A stretch of 64,000 nucleotides of DNA. Origin: Herbidospora cretacea (GTDB taxonomy: Bacteria; Actinomycetota; Actinomycetes; Streptosporangiales; Streptosporangiaceae). Location: the NCBI RefSeq assembly GCF_001570605.1, contig NZ_BBXG01000004.1, positions 558,001 through 622,000 on the forward strand, in the 5' to 3' direction. Positions 1 through 8,496 of the stretch are shown piece by piece (position 1 is the first letter of the stretch; every line of letters starts with the position of its first letter). Made by a program: the position numbers and the translations under genes. The notes under the pieces were generated by a model. That model was given only the letters and a program-made list of their open reading frames with translations, did not search any database and was not told the DNA's origin.

Positions 1-256
1 CCCGCATGCCGGGGGTGCCCATCGTGAGGTTGTCGGAGACCGCGATGGTGTTGAACTCCATCGGCGTGCCGCCCGCCCGGCGCACCCCCTCGGCGACGTG
101 GGCGGCCAGCTCGCGGTGGGTGAGGTTGCACGGCATGGTGCCGGTCCACGTGGAGGCGATGCCGACCTTGGGGCGGCGCATGTCCTCGTCGGTCCAGCCC
201 ATCGCGTATAGGTGGGAGCGCGCCGGGGCGCGGTCGGGGTCGTTCGCGATGCTCAT
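1..256 (-). CDS. IlvD/Edd-family dehydratase, N-terminal part (runs off window)
   Basis: Only the first ~85 codons are present; the rest lies beyond base 1. The peptide begins MSIANDPDRAPARSHLYAMG and contains the family's N-terminal iron-sulfur Cys context (MPCNLTH, about residue 48) and the DNLTMGTPGM segment. Members dehydrate 2,3-dihydroxy acids or sugar acids (dihydroxy-acid, phosphogluconate, xylonate, arabinonate and similar). The start ATG overlaps the TGA of the upstream amidohydrolase in an ATGA, so the two are co-translated. With a FAH hydrolase and an amidohydrolase in the same operon, a sugar-acid dehydratase is more likely than branched-chain amino-acid synthesis, but the fragment alone cannot decide. 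Confidence 0.85.
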   Translation of the reverse strand, partial: MSIANDPDRAPARSHLYAMGWTDEDMRRPKVGIASTWTGTMPCNLTHRELAAHVAEGVRRAGGTPMEFNTIAVSDNLTMGTPGMR

Positions 257-1203
257 GCGGTCTCCCTGGTGGTGGCGACGGGCAGTTCGAGGCCCAGCAG
301 GCGCGCGGCGTTGCCCGCGAAGATCAGCTCACGGTCGCGCGCCGACAGGTTGAGCTCGTCGACGATCCTGACCTGCTCCTCTGCGTACTTCCTGATGTAT
401 CCCCAGGGGAAGTCGCACGAGTCGGTGCCGAACAGGATGCGTTCGGGGCCGAAGGTCTCGACGAACTTCCGGAACAGGGCCTTCTGGTCGAGGTCGTAGG
501 GGACCCAGCGGGTCCACTCGTGGTTGCTGGAGCTGTCGACGTGGACGTTGGCGTTCGACCAGCCCAGGCGCAGCAGCTCGGCCGGGTAGCCGCAGCCGAA
601 GTGGGCCACCGTGAAGTTGACGGTGGGGAAGGCTTTGGCGACGTCGTGCAGGGCCAGCGGGTCCATGTTGGGGGCCCAGCCGAGCCCGCCGCCGCCGTTG
701 ACCGGGCCGAAGTGCAGCACGACGGGCAGTTTGTGCTCCTCAACCACCTCCCACACCGGCCACAGCGACCGGTCGGCCAGCGGCACGGTCACCCAGGGCG
801 CGATGACCTTGTAGCCGCGCAGCCCGATCTCCACGGCCCGGCGCAGTTCGGCGGCGGCCCCGGGGGAGCAGGGCTGGTGGTTGGCGAAGCCCACGAAGCG
901 GTCGGGGTGGGCGGCGACGACCGAGGCCAGGCGGTCGTTGCCGCCGCCGGACATGAAGACCACCCGCTCAAGGCCGAAGTCGTCGGCCTCGGCGCGCCAT
1001 GCGGCGGCCAGGTCCTCGGTCGTGCGCGTCTCGGGCGCGGTCGGCGGCAGGCTGCGCGCTGTGCGGACCCGCTCGGCGTACCGGGCGGAGTTGGCTCGCA
1101 GCACCTCCAGCTTGGCCGGGCCGCAGACGTGCTCGTACTCGGCGTCGAGGCGGTCCTGGGTGGGCTCGTCGCCGGGGAAGTGGCAGTGGAAGTCGATGAT
1201 CAC
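253..1203 (-). CDS. Amidohydrolase-2 family metal-dependent hydrolase
   Basis: 316 aa from a GTG that overlaps the upstream TGA (GTGA). The N-terminus VIIDFHCHF carries the HxH metal motif. Further metal or catalytic signatures of the amidohydrolase-2 (ACMSD/lactonase-like) TIM barrel are VVLHFGPVN, TVAHFGCGYP and the C-terminal FGTDSCDFPWG, whose Asp is the usual catalytic residue. Relatives hydrolyse sugar lactones or decarboxylate aromatic acids; with a sugar-acid dehydratase and a FAH hydrolase in one operon, a lactonase step is a reasonable guess. An in-frame extension of 16 codons upstream is Arg-rich and lies inside the preceding gene, so it was not used. Confidence 0.85.
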   Translation of the reverse strand: MIIDFHCHFPGDEPTQDRLDAEYEHVCGPAKLEVLRANSARYAERVRTARSLPPTAPETRTTEDLAAAWRAEADDFGLERVVFMSGGGNDRLASVVAAHPDRFVGFANHQPCSPGAAAELRRAVEIGLRGYKVIAPWVTVPLADRSLWPVWEVVEEHKLPVVLHFGPVNGGGGLGWAPNMDPLALHDVAKAFPTVNFTVAHFGCGYPAELLRLGWSNANVHVDSSSNHEWTRWVPYDLDQKALFRKFVETFGPERILFGTDSCDFPWGYIRKYAEEQVRIVDELNLSARDRELIFAGNAARLLGLELPVATTRETA

Positions 1204-2006
1204 TTGAATCGCACCGTGTTCCGCAGCAGGCCGACGCCCTCGACCTCGCACTCGACCACGTCGCCGTCTTTGAGCCAGAGCGGGGGCTTGCGGCCCATGC
1301 CGACACCGTGCGGGGTGCCGGTGGCGATGACGTCACCAGGGTTCAGGGTCATGTGCGCCGACAGGTAGGCGATGATCTGCGGGATCTGGAAGATCATCTC
1401 GCTGGTACGGCTGTCCTGGACGATCTCGCCGTTGACCCTGGCTGAGATGGCCAGGTCGTGGGGGTCGGCGATCTCGTCGGCGGTGACGATCCAGGGTCCG
1501 AGCGGGCAGAACCCGTCGAAGTTCTTGCCCCGGAACCACTGCACGTCGGCGAACTGCGCGTCCCGGGCCGACACGTCGTCGGCGACGGTGTAGCCGAAGA
1601 CGCCGTCGGGCCCGATGACCACGGCGAGCTCGGACTCCCAGTCGAGCTGCTCGGTGCTCCCCGCCGGCACCACGACGTCGGCGTAGGGGCCGGTCAGGGT
1701 GTGCGCCGTCTTCACGAAGGCCAGCACCTTGGACGGGGTGTCCAGGCCGGTCTCCCGGATGTGGTCGGCGTAGTTGAGGCCGATGCAGATGATCTTCTCC
1801 GGGTGGGCCACCGGGCTGAGCAACTCCACGCTGGCGAGCGGGATCGCCGGTCCGGCCGGGGTGAAGTCCCCGCCGGAGGCGATCAGGTCACGGACGGCGT
1901 CAGCCATGTAGGCAGTGGACTCCTCGGCCACGGGGGCGACGGTGTCCCCTTCGACGAGCCCGGCGAAGATCCGGCCGTCGGACGTGCGGTAGCGGGCGAT
2001 GCGCAT
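1200..2006 (-). CDS. Fumarylacetoacetate hydrolase (FAH) family protein
   Basis: 268 aa. The N-terminus MRIARYRTSDGRIFAGL and the core IICIGLNYADHIRETG, WESELAVVIG and GDVIATGTPHGVG are typical of the FAH/2-hydroxyhepta-2,4-dienedioate isomerase fold; the E-x-E of WESE is part of the divalent-metal site. In oxidative deoxy-sugar pathways such enzymes cleave or hydrate diketo-deoxy sugar acids. First gene of the three-gene operon. The ATG at 2006 was chosen because GGAG lies 9 nt upstream; a TTG at 2021 is in frame but overlaps that ribosome-binding site. An 18-bp palindrome lies just upstream. Confidence 0.88.
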   Translation of the reverse strand: MRIARYRTSDGRIFAGLVEGDTVAPVAEESTAYMADAVRDLIASGGDFTPAGPAIPLASVELLSPVAHPEKIICIGLNYADHIRETGLDTPSKVLAFVKTAHTLTGPYADVVVPAGSTEQLDWESELAVVIGPDGVFGYTVADDVSARDAQFADVQWFRGKNFDGFCPLGPWIVTADEIADPHDLAISARVNGEIVQDSRTSEMIFQIPQIIAYLSAHMTLNPGDVIATGTPHGVGMGRKPPLWLKDGDVVECEVEGVGLLRNTVRFK

Positions 2007-2020
2007 AGGTACAAACTCCA

Positions 2021-2038
2021 ATCCCGAAATATCGGGAT
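2021..2038. promoter_or_regulatory. Perfect 18-bp palindrome, probable operator of the FAH operon
   Basis: ATCCCGA-AATA-TCGGGAT, 7-bp perfect arms, centred about 24 bp upstream of the FAH start codon and abutting its Shine-Dalgarno region. Placement and symmetry suit a repressor site. The cognate regulator is not identified in the window. Confidence 0.5.
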
Positions 2039-2128
2039 AAAACGGGCGACAGAAGAGCTGGAGGTGTCGAGATGGCGCCAGCCCCCGCGGTCGGGTGCTG
2101 CTTTGACCGGACGAGGTACTCCGGCGGC

Positions 2129-2285
2129 GTGCTCAGCGGGGTGCTTGGGTGAGGTGCTCGGGCGGCGTGCTCGGGCGGCGTGCTCGGGCGAGGTGCTCGG
2201 ATGAGTGCTTGGGCGGCGTGCTCGGCCGGATGCTTGGGTGAGGCGCTTGGGTGGCGTGCTCGGGTGAAGGCTCAGGTGAAGGCCG
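2129..2285. repeat. Degenerate ~12-13 bp tandem array
   Basis: About a dozen imperfect copies of GTGCTCGGGCGG(C) with variants such as GTGCTTGGGTGA run head to tail between the FAH promoter region and the 3' end of the GH4 gene, whose last codons overlap the end of the array. No gene explains the segment. Confidence 0.7.
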
Positions 2286-3624
2286 GGAGGAAACGTTTCT
2301 GTTCGGCGATCAGGGCGTCGGTGAGCCGGGCGGCGGACTCTGGGTCGGTGACCGCGCCGTCGGCGATCATCGCTTCCACCGCGAGGTCGCGGGAGCCCGT
2401 CATGGCCGCCTCGACCGCCAGGTGGACCGAGGTCAGGCGGCGGGCCAGGATCGCGGTCAGCGGGGCCGACAGGTCGGGGACCGACACCGGGCGCAGGCCC
2501 CGCGCGGTGGCCACGCCGGGGATCTCCAGCGCCGCGTCGTCGGGCAGGCCCGGCACCGCGCCCCGGTTGGGGACGTTCACCGAGAACATCTGCCGCTGGT
2601 CCAGCTCGATCGAGCGGATGATGGCGATGAGCTGCTCCTGCTCGCCCGTCGAGCGGTCGAAGACGGTCTCGTCGAGCGGGGCCTCGCCGAGGGCCTGGGC
2701 GCGCATGCCCTGGTAGCGGTTCTCGCCCCACTCCAGGATCTCCGGCACGGAGAAGGCGTCCACGCCGAGGGTCTTGCCGTAGTAGGAGCCGCCGGCCCAG
2801 CGCTCGGGGAAGAACTCCAGCACGTGGCGGTCGTTGGCGGCCGGGTAGGCGCCGTAGCGCTGGAAGATCTCCCAGGAGAACGGGTTGTGCCAGGCCTTGC
2901 CGTTCTCCCAGATGGACCCGATGTCCTGCGGCTCGGGCGGGAGGGCCAGCTCGCGCGCCACCTTCTCCCGGACGCCGGGCCAGGCGTCGGCGCCGTTGTG
3001 GCGGAAGTCGTAGATGAAGGTCAGGTGGTTGATGCCGGCGTACAAAGTGGAGGTCTCCTCGAAGGGGAGACCGGCGAAGGCGGCCAGTTCGCGCTGGACG
3101 TGGTGCATGCCGTGGCACAGGCCGACGACCTCGGCCCCGGCGTGGCGGGTCATCGCGTACACGTTGGCGGTCATCGGGTTGCTGTAGTTGAAGAAGAACG
3201 CGCCGGGGGCGAGCGCCCTGACGTCCCGGGCGATCTCGACCATGACCGGGACGGTGCGCAGCAGGCGGGAGATGCCGCCGGGCATCACCGAGTCGCCGAC
3301 CGGCTGGTAGATCCCGTGCCGGATGCACACGTCGTGGTCGGCCTGCCAGGCGGGCCGGCCGCCGACCCCGACGCAGGTCACGACGTAGTCGGCGCCGGGC
3401 AGCATCTCCCGGCGGTCGGCCGAGGCGCGCACGGTGATGCGGTCGCCCGCGCCGCGGGCCTCGACCATCAGCCCGGCCAGCCGGGTGGCCACGCCGAGCG
3501 CCTCCTCGTTGACGTCCACGAGGCGGATCTCCCACGCCCCGAGGTCGTCGGCCGAGATCAGATCGGCGAGCAGGCCTCTCGTGAAGACGGCCGAGCCCGC
3601 TCCTATCAGGACCAGGACCTTCAT
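2272..3624 (-). CDS. Glycoside hydrolase family 4 (NAD-dependent) enzyme
   Basis: 450 aa, the normal GH4 length. The N-terminal Rossmann motif is VLIGAGSAVFTRGL. FNYSNPMTANVYAM and GLCHGMHH form the Mn-binding Asn/Cys/His site, and AGINHLTFI follows. GH4 enzymes cleave glycosides by NAD-assisted oxidation and elimination, in the cytoplasm. The CHx residues vary with substrate class; CHG is nearest the alpha-glucuronidase type (CHGF) but the fourth residue here is Met, so alpha-galactosidase or alpha-glucuronidase specificity remains open. AAGGAG lies 4 nt from the ATG. Last gene of the DeoR/ABC operon, 21 bp after the repressor gene. Confidence 0.88.
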   Translation of the reverse strand: MKVLVLIGAGSAVFTRGLLADLISADDLGAWEIRLVDVNEEALGVATRLAGLMVEARGAGDRITVRASADRREMLPGADYVVTCVGVGGRPAWQADHDVCIRHGIYQPVGDSVMPGGISRLLRTVPVMVEIARDVRALAPGAFFFNYSNPMTANVYAMTRHAGAEVVGLCHGMHHVQRELAAFAGLPFEETSTLYAGINHLTFIYDFRHNGADAWPGVREKVARELALPPEPQDIGSIWENGKAWHNPFSWEIFQRYGAYPAANDRHVLEFFPERWAGGSYYGKTLGVDAFSVPEILEWGENRYQGMRAQALGEAPLDETVFDRSTGEQEQLIAIIRSIELDQRQMFSVNVPNRGAVPGLPDDAALEIPGVATARGLRPVSVPDLSAPLTAILARRLTSVHLAVEAAMTGSRDLAVEAMIADGAVTDPESAARLTDALIAEQKRFLPAFT

Positions 3625-3645
3625 GGTGCTCCTTGCGAAAACGGT

Positions 3646-4416
3646 TCAGGTGGAGACGACGGTGACGCCCGCGCCCTCCAGCGCGGTCACCGCCTCGACC
3701 GGCGCGCCCGTGTCGGTCACGACCGTGTCGATGCGCGACAGCGGCGCGATGCGCACGGCGCTGCGCTGGGTGAACTTGCTGTGGTCGGCGAGCACGACGA
3801 GCCGCGTGGCCGCCGCGATCATGTTGCGGTCGGTCTCGGCCTCGGCCAGGTGGGCGCCGAGCATCCCATACGCCGGATCGAAGCCGTAGGCGCTGAAGAA
3901 GCCCACGTCGATGTGGACGTCCTTGAGCGCCTGCGTGGTCAGGTGGCCGAGCAGCGACAACTCGTTGTTGCGCATCAGGCCGCCCAGGACGAGCACCTGC
4001 GTGGTCTCGGAGGCGATGCCGATCGCGTACGCGATGGCGACCGAGTTGGTCACCACGGTGATGTCGGGCACCGCGACGAGGTGGGGCACCATCTGGGCCG
4101 TGGTCGAGCCGCCGGTCAGCAGGACCGCGCTGCCGGGCGTCACCATGCGGCCCGCCGCGGCGGCGATGCGGAGCTTCTCGTCGAGGTTGCGGATGGAGCG
4201 TTCGACCATGGGCGTCTCGGCGACCTCCGGGCCGCCCTCGACGGCGACCGCGCCGCCGTGGACCCGGCGCAGCAGGCCGCGTTCGTCCATCTCGTCGAGG
4301 TCGCGGCGCACGGTGGAGACGCTCACACCGAGCAGGGCGGCCAAGTCGTCCACGCCGACCGAACCCCGGCTGCGCACGTGGGCGAGCAGTGCGTTCCTGC
4401 GCCTCTCGCTCAGCAT
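3646..4416 (-). CDS. DeoR-family transcriptional repressor
   Basis: 256 aa. The N-terminal DeoR helix-turn-helix (about residues 18-45) includes VDDLAALLGVSVSTVRRDLD. The C-terminal DeoRC sugar-phosphate sensor includes LTGGSTTAQM, LVLGGLMRNN and LADHSKF. These regulators are released by phosphorylated sugar intermediates. The ATG overlaps the stop of the upstream dehydrogenase (TGATG). Lying between a GH4 glycosidase and a sugar ABC importer, and across from a sugar kinase/aldolase operon, it is the obvious local repressor; candidate GAAA-containing direct repeats occur at 9881-9913 and 10376-10391. Confidence 0.92.
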   Translation of the reverse strand: MLSERRRNALLAHVRSRGSVGVDDLAALLGVSVSTVRRDLDEMDERGLLRRVHGGAVAVEGGPEVAETPMVERSIRNLDEKLRIAAAAGRMVTPGSAVLLTGGSTTAQMVPHLVAVPDITVVTNSVAIAYAIGIASETTQVLVLGGLMRNNELSLLGHLTTQALKDVHIDVGFFSAYGFDPAYGMLGAHLAEAETDRNMIAAATRLVVLADHSKFTQRSAVRIAPLSRIDTVVTDTGAPVEAVTALEGAGVTVVST

Positions 4417-5396
4417 CAGTAGCCGGCCTTCCGGTCCACGAGGTTCAGCAGGGGGCGGCCCTCGACCAGCCGCCGCAGGTTCTCGCCGAACAGGACGCGG
4501 ACGTGGTCGCGATAGCCGGGCGCGAACCCCGCCACGTGCGGACTGATCAGGACGTTGGGCTCCGACCAGAAGGGGCTGCTCCCCGGCAGGGGCTCCTCGG
4601 CGAACACGTCGGAGACGAGATAGCCGACCTGTCCGCTCCTGAGGGCGGCCAGCAGCGCGTCCTCGTCGACGACCCCGCCCCGGGCCCCGTTGATCAGCAC
4701 GGCTCCCGGCCTGAACCGGGCGAACGCCTCGGCGTCGAGCAGGTGGTGGGTCTCGTCGGTGTGCGGGACGGTCAGCACGACGTAGTCGGAGCGGGCCAGC
4801 AGGCCGGGCAGCCCCTCGGGCCCGACGACCTCGGCGGGGGTCTCGTCGGCGACCTCGCTGAAACGCTCCCCGGCGCGGGTGCCGCCCCGGCGCATGCCGA
4901 TGACGTTCATGCCGAAGGCGTGCGCGAGCCGGCCGATCTCCTGGCCGATGCGGCCGTAGCCGACGATGCCCACGGTCGAGCCGGGGATCATGCGCGGCAT
5001 CAGCCGGTTCCACCGGTAGTCCAGGTCGGGCCAGTGGTCCAGGCCGATGATGTGGGGCAGGTGGTGGGCGTGGGCGAGGATCATCATCAGCACCCACTCG
5101 GCCAGTGGCTTGGGGGAGACGCCGCCGATGGTGGTGACGTCGACCTCGGAGTCCCACAGGTCGGTGCCCTTCACGTGGTCGCAGCCGCTGGTGTCGAGCT
5201 GCACCCAGCGCAGCCTCGGCGCGGCGCCACGGCGGGGGAAGGCGGTGTTGGTGTAGAGGACGTCGGTCTCGGCCAGCAGGTCGGCCGGGATCTCGTCGGC
5301 CGTGCGGGCCAGGTGCCTGCGCACCCGGACCCCGGGCACGGACACGGCGGCCAGCCAGTCGTCGTCGAAGTCGAGCGTGACCAGCACGTTGATCAT
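4416..5396 (-). CDS. D-isomer-specific 2-hydroxyacid dehydrogenase
   Basis: 326 aa. The NAD-binding motif is GIVGYGRIGQEIG (about residues 142-154). Catalytic signatures are the Arg in INGARGGVVDEDAL, the Glu in DVFAEEPLP and the His in SPHVAGF, so the active site looks intact. The family reduces 2-keto acids such as glyoxylate, hydroxypyruvate and sugar keto acids with NAD(P)H. The ATG at 5396 follows the permease stop by 11 bp. Co-transcribed with the importer, DeoR and GH4 genes; its substrate in this pathway is not evident. Confidence 0.88.
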   Translation of the reverse strand: MINVLVTLDFDDDWLAAVSVPGVRVRRHLARTADEIPADLLAETDVLYTNTAFPRRGAAPRLRWVQLDTSGCDHVKGTDLWDSEVDVTTIGGVSPKPLAEWVLMMILAHAHHLPHIIGLDHWPDLDYRWNRLMPRMIPGSTVGIVGYGRIGQEIGRLAHAFGMNVIGMRRGGTRAGERFSEVADETPAEVVGPEGLPGLLARSDYVVLTVPHTDETHHLLDAEAFARFRPGAVLINGARGGVVDEDALLAALRSGQVGYLVSDVFAEEPLPGSSPFWSEPNVLISPHVAGFAPGYRDHVRVLFGENLRRLVEGRPLLNLVDRKAGY

Positions 5397-5407
5397 CGGG
5401 GGAGTCC

Positions 5408-6211
5408 TCACTTGATGCCCGATCGGGCCATGCCTTCGACGAAGTGCCGCTGGAACAGCGCGAACACCACGAGCATCGGGATCATCGACAGCAGCGACAT
5501 GGCCATCAGCGAGCCGTAGTCCTGGCCGTACTGGTTCTTCAGGAACAGCAGGCCGACCTGGAGGGTGTAGCTCTCGGGGTCCTTCAGCACGATCAGCGGC
5601 CAGGCGAACTCGTTCCACCGCCACATGAACGTGAAGATCACCAGCACCGCGATCAGCGGACGGCACAGCGGCAGCACGACCGTGCGGAAGATGCGCCACT
5701 GGCTCGACCCGTCGCACTGCGCGGCCTCGATCAGCTCGTCGGGGATCGCCATCATGAACTGCCGGGCCATGAACAGCCCGAACGCCTCGGCCAGCCGGGG
5801 CACGATGACGCCCCAGTCGCTGCCGATCAGCCCGAAGTCCACCACCAGGTGGAACTGCGGCACCATCACAACCTGCACCGGCACCATCAGCGTGCTGATG
5901 ATGAGGATGAACAGCACGTTCCGGCCGGGGAAGCGCAGCTTCGCGAAGGCGTAACCGGCCATCAGGTTGATGACCACGGTCAGCACGACGGCGACGACCG
6001 CGATGAACACCGAGTTGACCGCCCACATGCCGTAGGGGAACTTGCTCAGCGGGTCGGTCAGGTTCTCCCACCGGATGCTCGTCGGCCACAGGTGCAGCCC
6101 GGGGCCCTTCATGTCGGCCGCCGAGGAGAGCGCGGTGACGACCATCCAGTAGACCGGGAACAGCATCGCGACCGCCCCGGTGATCGCGAACGCCAGGCGA
6201 TAGCGCGTCAT
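5408..6211 (-). CDS. Carbohydrate ABC transporter permease, MalG type
   Basis: 267 aa with six predicted membrane segments, starting at AFAITGAVAMLFPVYWMVVT. The EAA loop that contacts the ATPase is EAAQCDGSSQWRIFRTVVLPL. The end AMARSGIK-like (GMARSGIK) is typical of MalG/UgpE proteins (CUT1 sugar importers). The start overlaps the MalF-type gene by an ATGA. No cognate ATPase is encoded in the locus; CUT1 systems of actinomycetes often share a distant MsiK-type ATPase. Confidence 0.93.
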   Translation of the reverse strand: MTRYRLAFAITGAVAMLFPVYWMVVTALSSAADMKGPGLHLWPTSIRWENLTDPLSKFPYGMWAVNSVFIAVVAVVLTVVINLMAGYAFAKLRFPGRNVLFILIISTLMVPVQVVMVPQFHLVVDFGLIGSDWGVIVPRLAEAFGLFMARQFMMAIPDELIEAAQCDGSSQWRIFRTVVLPLCRPLIAVLVIFTFMWRWNEFAWPLIVLKDPESYTLQVGLLFLKNQYGQDYGSLMAMSLLSMIPMLVVFALFQRHFVEGMARSGIK

Positions 6212-7092
6212 GCGACGTCCCTCCGCTTGTTCACACGCCACTGGACGATCGTCATGACCAGGACGATGAGATAGAGCACGACGCCGATGGCCGAGGCGTA
6301 ACCCTGCTGCCGCTGCTCGAACCCGGCGGAGTAGGCGTAGGTGACCAGCATCGTGGTCGAGTTGCCGGGGCCGCCGCCGGTCATGACGTACACGATGTCG
6401 AAGACCTGGAAGCTGTTGATGATCCCGATCACGATCAGGAAGAACGTGGTCGGGCCGAGCTGCGGGACGGTGATGCGGCGCAGCGTCGCCCAGCGGGAGG
6501 CGCCGTCGCAGCGGGCCGCCTCGAACACCTCGCGCGGGATGCCCTGGAGGGCGGCGAGGTAGACGACCATGTTGAAGCCGATGCCGATCCACAGGCTGAT
6601 GGCCACCAGCGACAGCAGCGCCGGCACGCCTTCGGACTGCCACGGCACCGGGCCGAGCCCGACGACGTCGAGAATGCGGTTGACCAGGCCGATGTCCTCG
6701 TTGAACAGCCACGCGCCGATGAGCGCGCTGCTGACGCCGGAGATGACGGCGGGCAGGTAGAAGATCGCCCGGATCAGCCCCCGGGCGGGCATGCGCTTGT
6801 TGAGCAGCAGCGCCGCAGCCAGGCCCGCGACCAGGCACAGCGGCACCGAGATCGCGGTGTAGAGGGCGGTGTTCCACAACGCCGTCCAGAAGATCTTGTC
6901 GCTCAGGATCTCCTGGTAGTTCTGCAGCCCCACCCATTTGGCGATGCCGAAACCGCGGGTCTGCTGGAGGCTGATCCAGAAGACCTGGATCAGCGGCCAG
7001 AACATGAAGACCGCGAAGACGGCCACCGCCGGTGCGGCGAACGCCAGGCCGGTCAGCGCCTCGCGCGCCCGCCGCGTCCGGACCGTTGCCAT
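6208..7092 (-). CDS. Carbohydrate ABC transporter permease, MalF type
   Basis: 294 aa. It has an N-terminal cytoplasmic stretch, then about six membrane segments. The EAA loop is FEAARCDGASRWATLRRITVPQLG and YVMTGGGPGNSTT is a CUT1 hallmark. The gene starts exactly where the tnpB element ends: the terminal element bases supply GGGAG 6 nt before the ATG, while an AGGAGG that probably served this gene originally now lies beyond the element next to the binding-protein stop codon (8491-8496). Expression may therefore be altered. Confidence 0.93.
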   Translation of the reverse strand: MATVRTRRAREALTGLAFAAPAVAVFAVFMFWPLIQVFWISLQQTRGFGIAKWVGLQNYQEILSDKIFWTALWNTALYTAISVPLCLVAGLAAALLLNKRMPARGLIRAIFYLPAVISGVSSALIGAWLFNEDIGLVNRILDVVGLGPVPWQSEGVPALLSLVAISLWIGIGFNMVVYLAALQGIPREVFEAARCDGASRWATLRRITVPQLGPTTFFLIVIGIINSFQVFDIVYVMTGGGPGNSTTMLVTYAYSAGFEQRQQGYASAIGVVLYLIVLVMTIVQWRVNKRRDVA

Positions 7093-8486
7093 CAGTTTCT
7101 CCCGACGGGACCGTCGTCTTCAGGCGACGGGGAAATCGGGAGCGGGAGGGCTGTGACGGCCCGAGCGTGCCCTGACCAACCGGGTCTGCGCATCGCGGAT
7201 GTCCTTCCGAGGTTTACCGTCGAATGCCGGTATCGTGGTCGTGTCATCACGGAGTGTGGGGGGTGGGTGTGCGCCGGTCGTTCCGGTTCCTGCTGCGTCC
7301 CACCGCACGCCAGGCCGCCGCGCTCGCCGCGTGCCTGGACGACCACCGCACGCTGTACAACGCCGCTCTTGAGCACCGCCGCATCGCCTACGCCAAAGCG
7401 GGCGTGACGATCCGGTACGGCGAGCAATCGGCCGACCTGAAGCACATCCGCGCCGCCGACCCCGGCCAGGCCCGCTGGTCCTTCTCCTCCCAGCAGGCCA
7501 CCCTGCGGCGTCTGGAGCGGGCGTTCCGCGCCTTCTTCGACCGGGTGCGCCAGGGCCGCACCCCCGGCTTCCCCCGGTTCAAGGGACGCGGCCGGTTCGA
7601 CACGGTCGAATGGCCCAAGGACGGCGACGGCTGCCGATGGGACTCGCAGCCTGAGCACCCCACCGCCGCCTTCGTGAAGCTTCAGGGGATCGGGCACGTG
7701 CGCGTCCATCAGCATCGACGCGTTCTCGGCACCGTCAAGACGATCAGTGTCACGCGGGAGGGGTCCCGCTGGTATCTCGTGCTTTCGTGTGATGAGGTGC
7801 CCGGCCGGGCGTTGCCCGCGACGGGTGCGGCTGTCGGGATCGACATGGGCGTGGCGTCGCTGCTGACCACCAGCGTGGCTGAGCACCTGGTCAACCCGCG
7901 CCACCTGGCCGCCTCCGCCGACCGGCTGGCCGCCGCTCAGCGGGACCTGGCCCGCAAGAGGCGCGGCAGCGCGCGGCGTCGCAAAGCCGTCGCCCGCGTG
8001 GCCGCCTTGCACGCCAGGGTGCGGCGGCAACGCCTCGACGGCGCGCACAAGGCCGCACTCGCCCTGATTCGCGATTACGACGTGATAGTGCACGAGGACC
8101 TGAAGGTCGCGAACATGACCCGGTCGGCGTCCGGCACGGTTGAGCGACCCGGACGCCACGTCGCCCAGAAGTCCGGGCTCAACCGGTCGATTCTCGACGC
8201 GGGCTGGGGGGTGTTCCTGACGATCCTTTCGTACAAGGCTGAGAGTGCCGGTCGAGAGGTGATCGCAGTCGATCCCCGCGGCACCTCCCGCACCTGCTCG
8301 CGGTGCGGGCACTGCGCGGCGGACAACCGCGTCACCCAGGCCGGGTTCCGGTGTACGGCCTGCGGGCATGCCGCGCACGCCGACGTCAACGCGGCCGAGA
8401 ACATTCTCAGGGCAGGGCTTGCCCTTCGCCGGGCTGCGGAAGCGGCTTAGCGAGAAGCCGCTCCCTTCAGGGGGCGGAGGAGTCAC
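7093..8486 (+). mobile_element. IS200/IS605-superfamily element carrying only tnpB (IS1341-like)
   Basis: The ~1.4 kb insert interrupts a sugar ABC operon, antisense to it. Both ends carry an 8-bp hairpin with the same TTCA loop: left 7111-7130 (CCGTCGTC-TTCA-GGCGACGG) and right 8458-8477 (CCGCTCCC-TTCA-GGGGGCGG, one G-T pair). Terminal stem-loops rather than inverted repeats are typical of this superfamily. The left hairpin is nested in a second pairing, CTCCCGA/TCGGGAG (7099-7105 with 7136-7142). A further palindrome AGCGGCTT/AAGCCGCT (8441-8462) spans the tnpB stop. No Y1 transposase tnpA is present, so movement would need help in trans. Exact ends are estimated. Confidence 0.8.
7269..8450 (+). 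CDS. tnpB: TnpB RNA-guided nuclease (IS605 OrfB family)
   Basis: 393 aa from GTG 7269, which gives the usual N-terminus VRRSFRFLLRPTARQ; in-frame starts at 7224 and 7263 are possible. The RuvC-like catalytic triad is complete: Asp192 in GIDMGV, Glu276 in HEDLKVANM and Asp372 in HADVNAAENI. The zinc ribbon is CSRCGHC and CTACGHA. TnpB proteins use an omega RNA from the element's right end to cut target DNA, which helps retain the element. No frameshift or stop interrupts the gene, so it may be active. It is encoded against the direction of the surrounding operon. Confidence 0.93.
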   Translation: MRRSFRFLLRPTARQAAALAACLDDHRTLYNAALEHRRIAYAKAGVTIRYGEQSADLKHIRAADPGQARWSFSSQQATLRRLERAFRAFFDRVRQGRTPGFPRFKGRGRFDTVEWPKDGDGCRWDSQPEHPTAAFVKLQGIGHVRVHQHRRVLGTVKTISVTREGSRWYLVLSCDEVPGRALPATGAAVGIDMGVASLLTTSVAEHLVNPRHLAASADRLAAAQRDLARKRRGSARRRKAVARVAALHARVRRQRLDGAHKAALALIRDYDVIVHEDLKVANMTRSASGTVERPGRHVAQKSGLNRSILDAGWGVFLTILSYKAESAGREVIAVDPRGTSRTCSRCGHCAADNRVTQAGFRCTACGHAAHADVNAAENILRAGLALRRAAEAA

Positions 8487-8496
8487 CGGGCCTCCT

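Noticed and set aside
2251-4422. 723-codon plus-strand open frame across GH4 and DeoR genes
   Set aside because: Composition is Gly/Arg/His/Asp-rich with no domain; it is the usual shadow of well-coded minus-strand genes.
7092-8486. Long open frame antisense to tnpB (464 codons)
   Set aside because: It is a mirror of the tnpB gene in high-GC DNA; the opposite strand has a complete RuvC triad and zinc ribbon.
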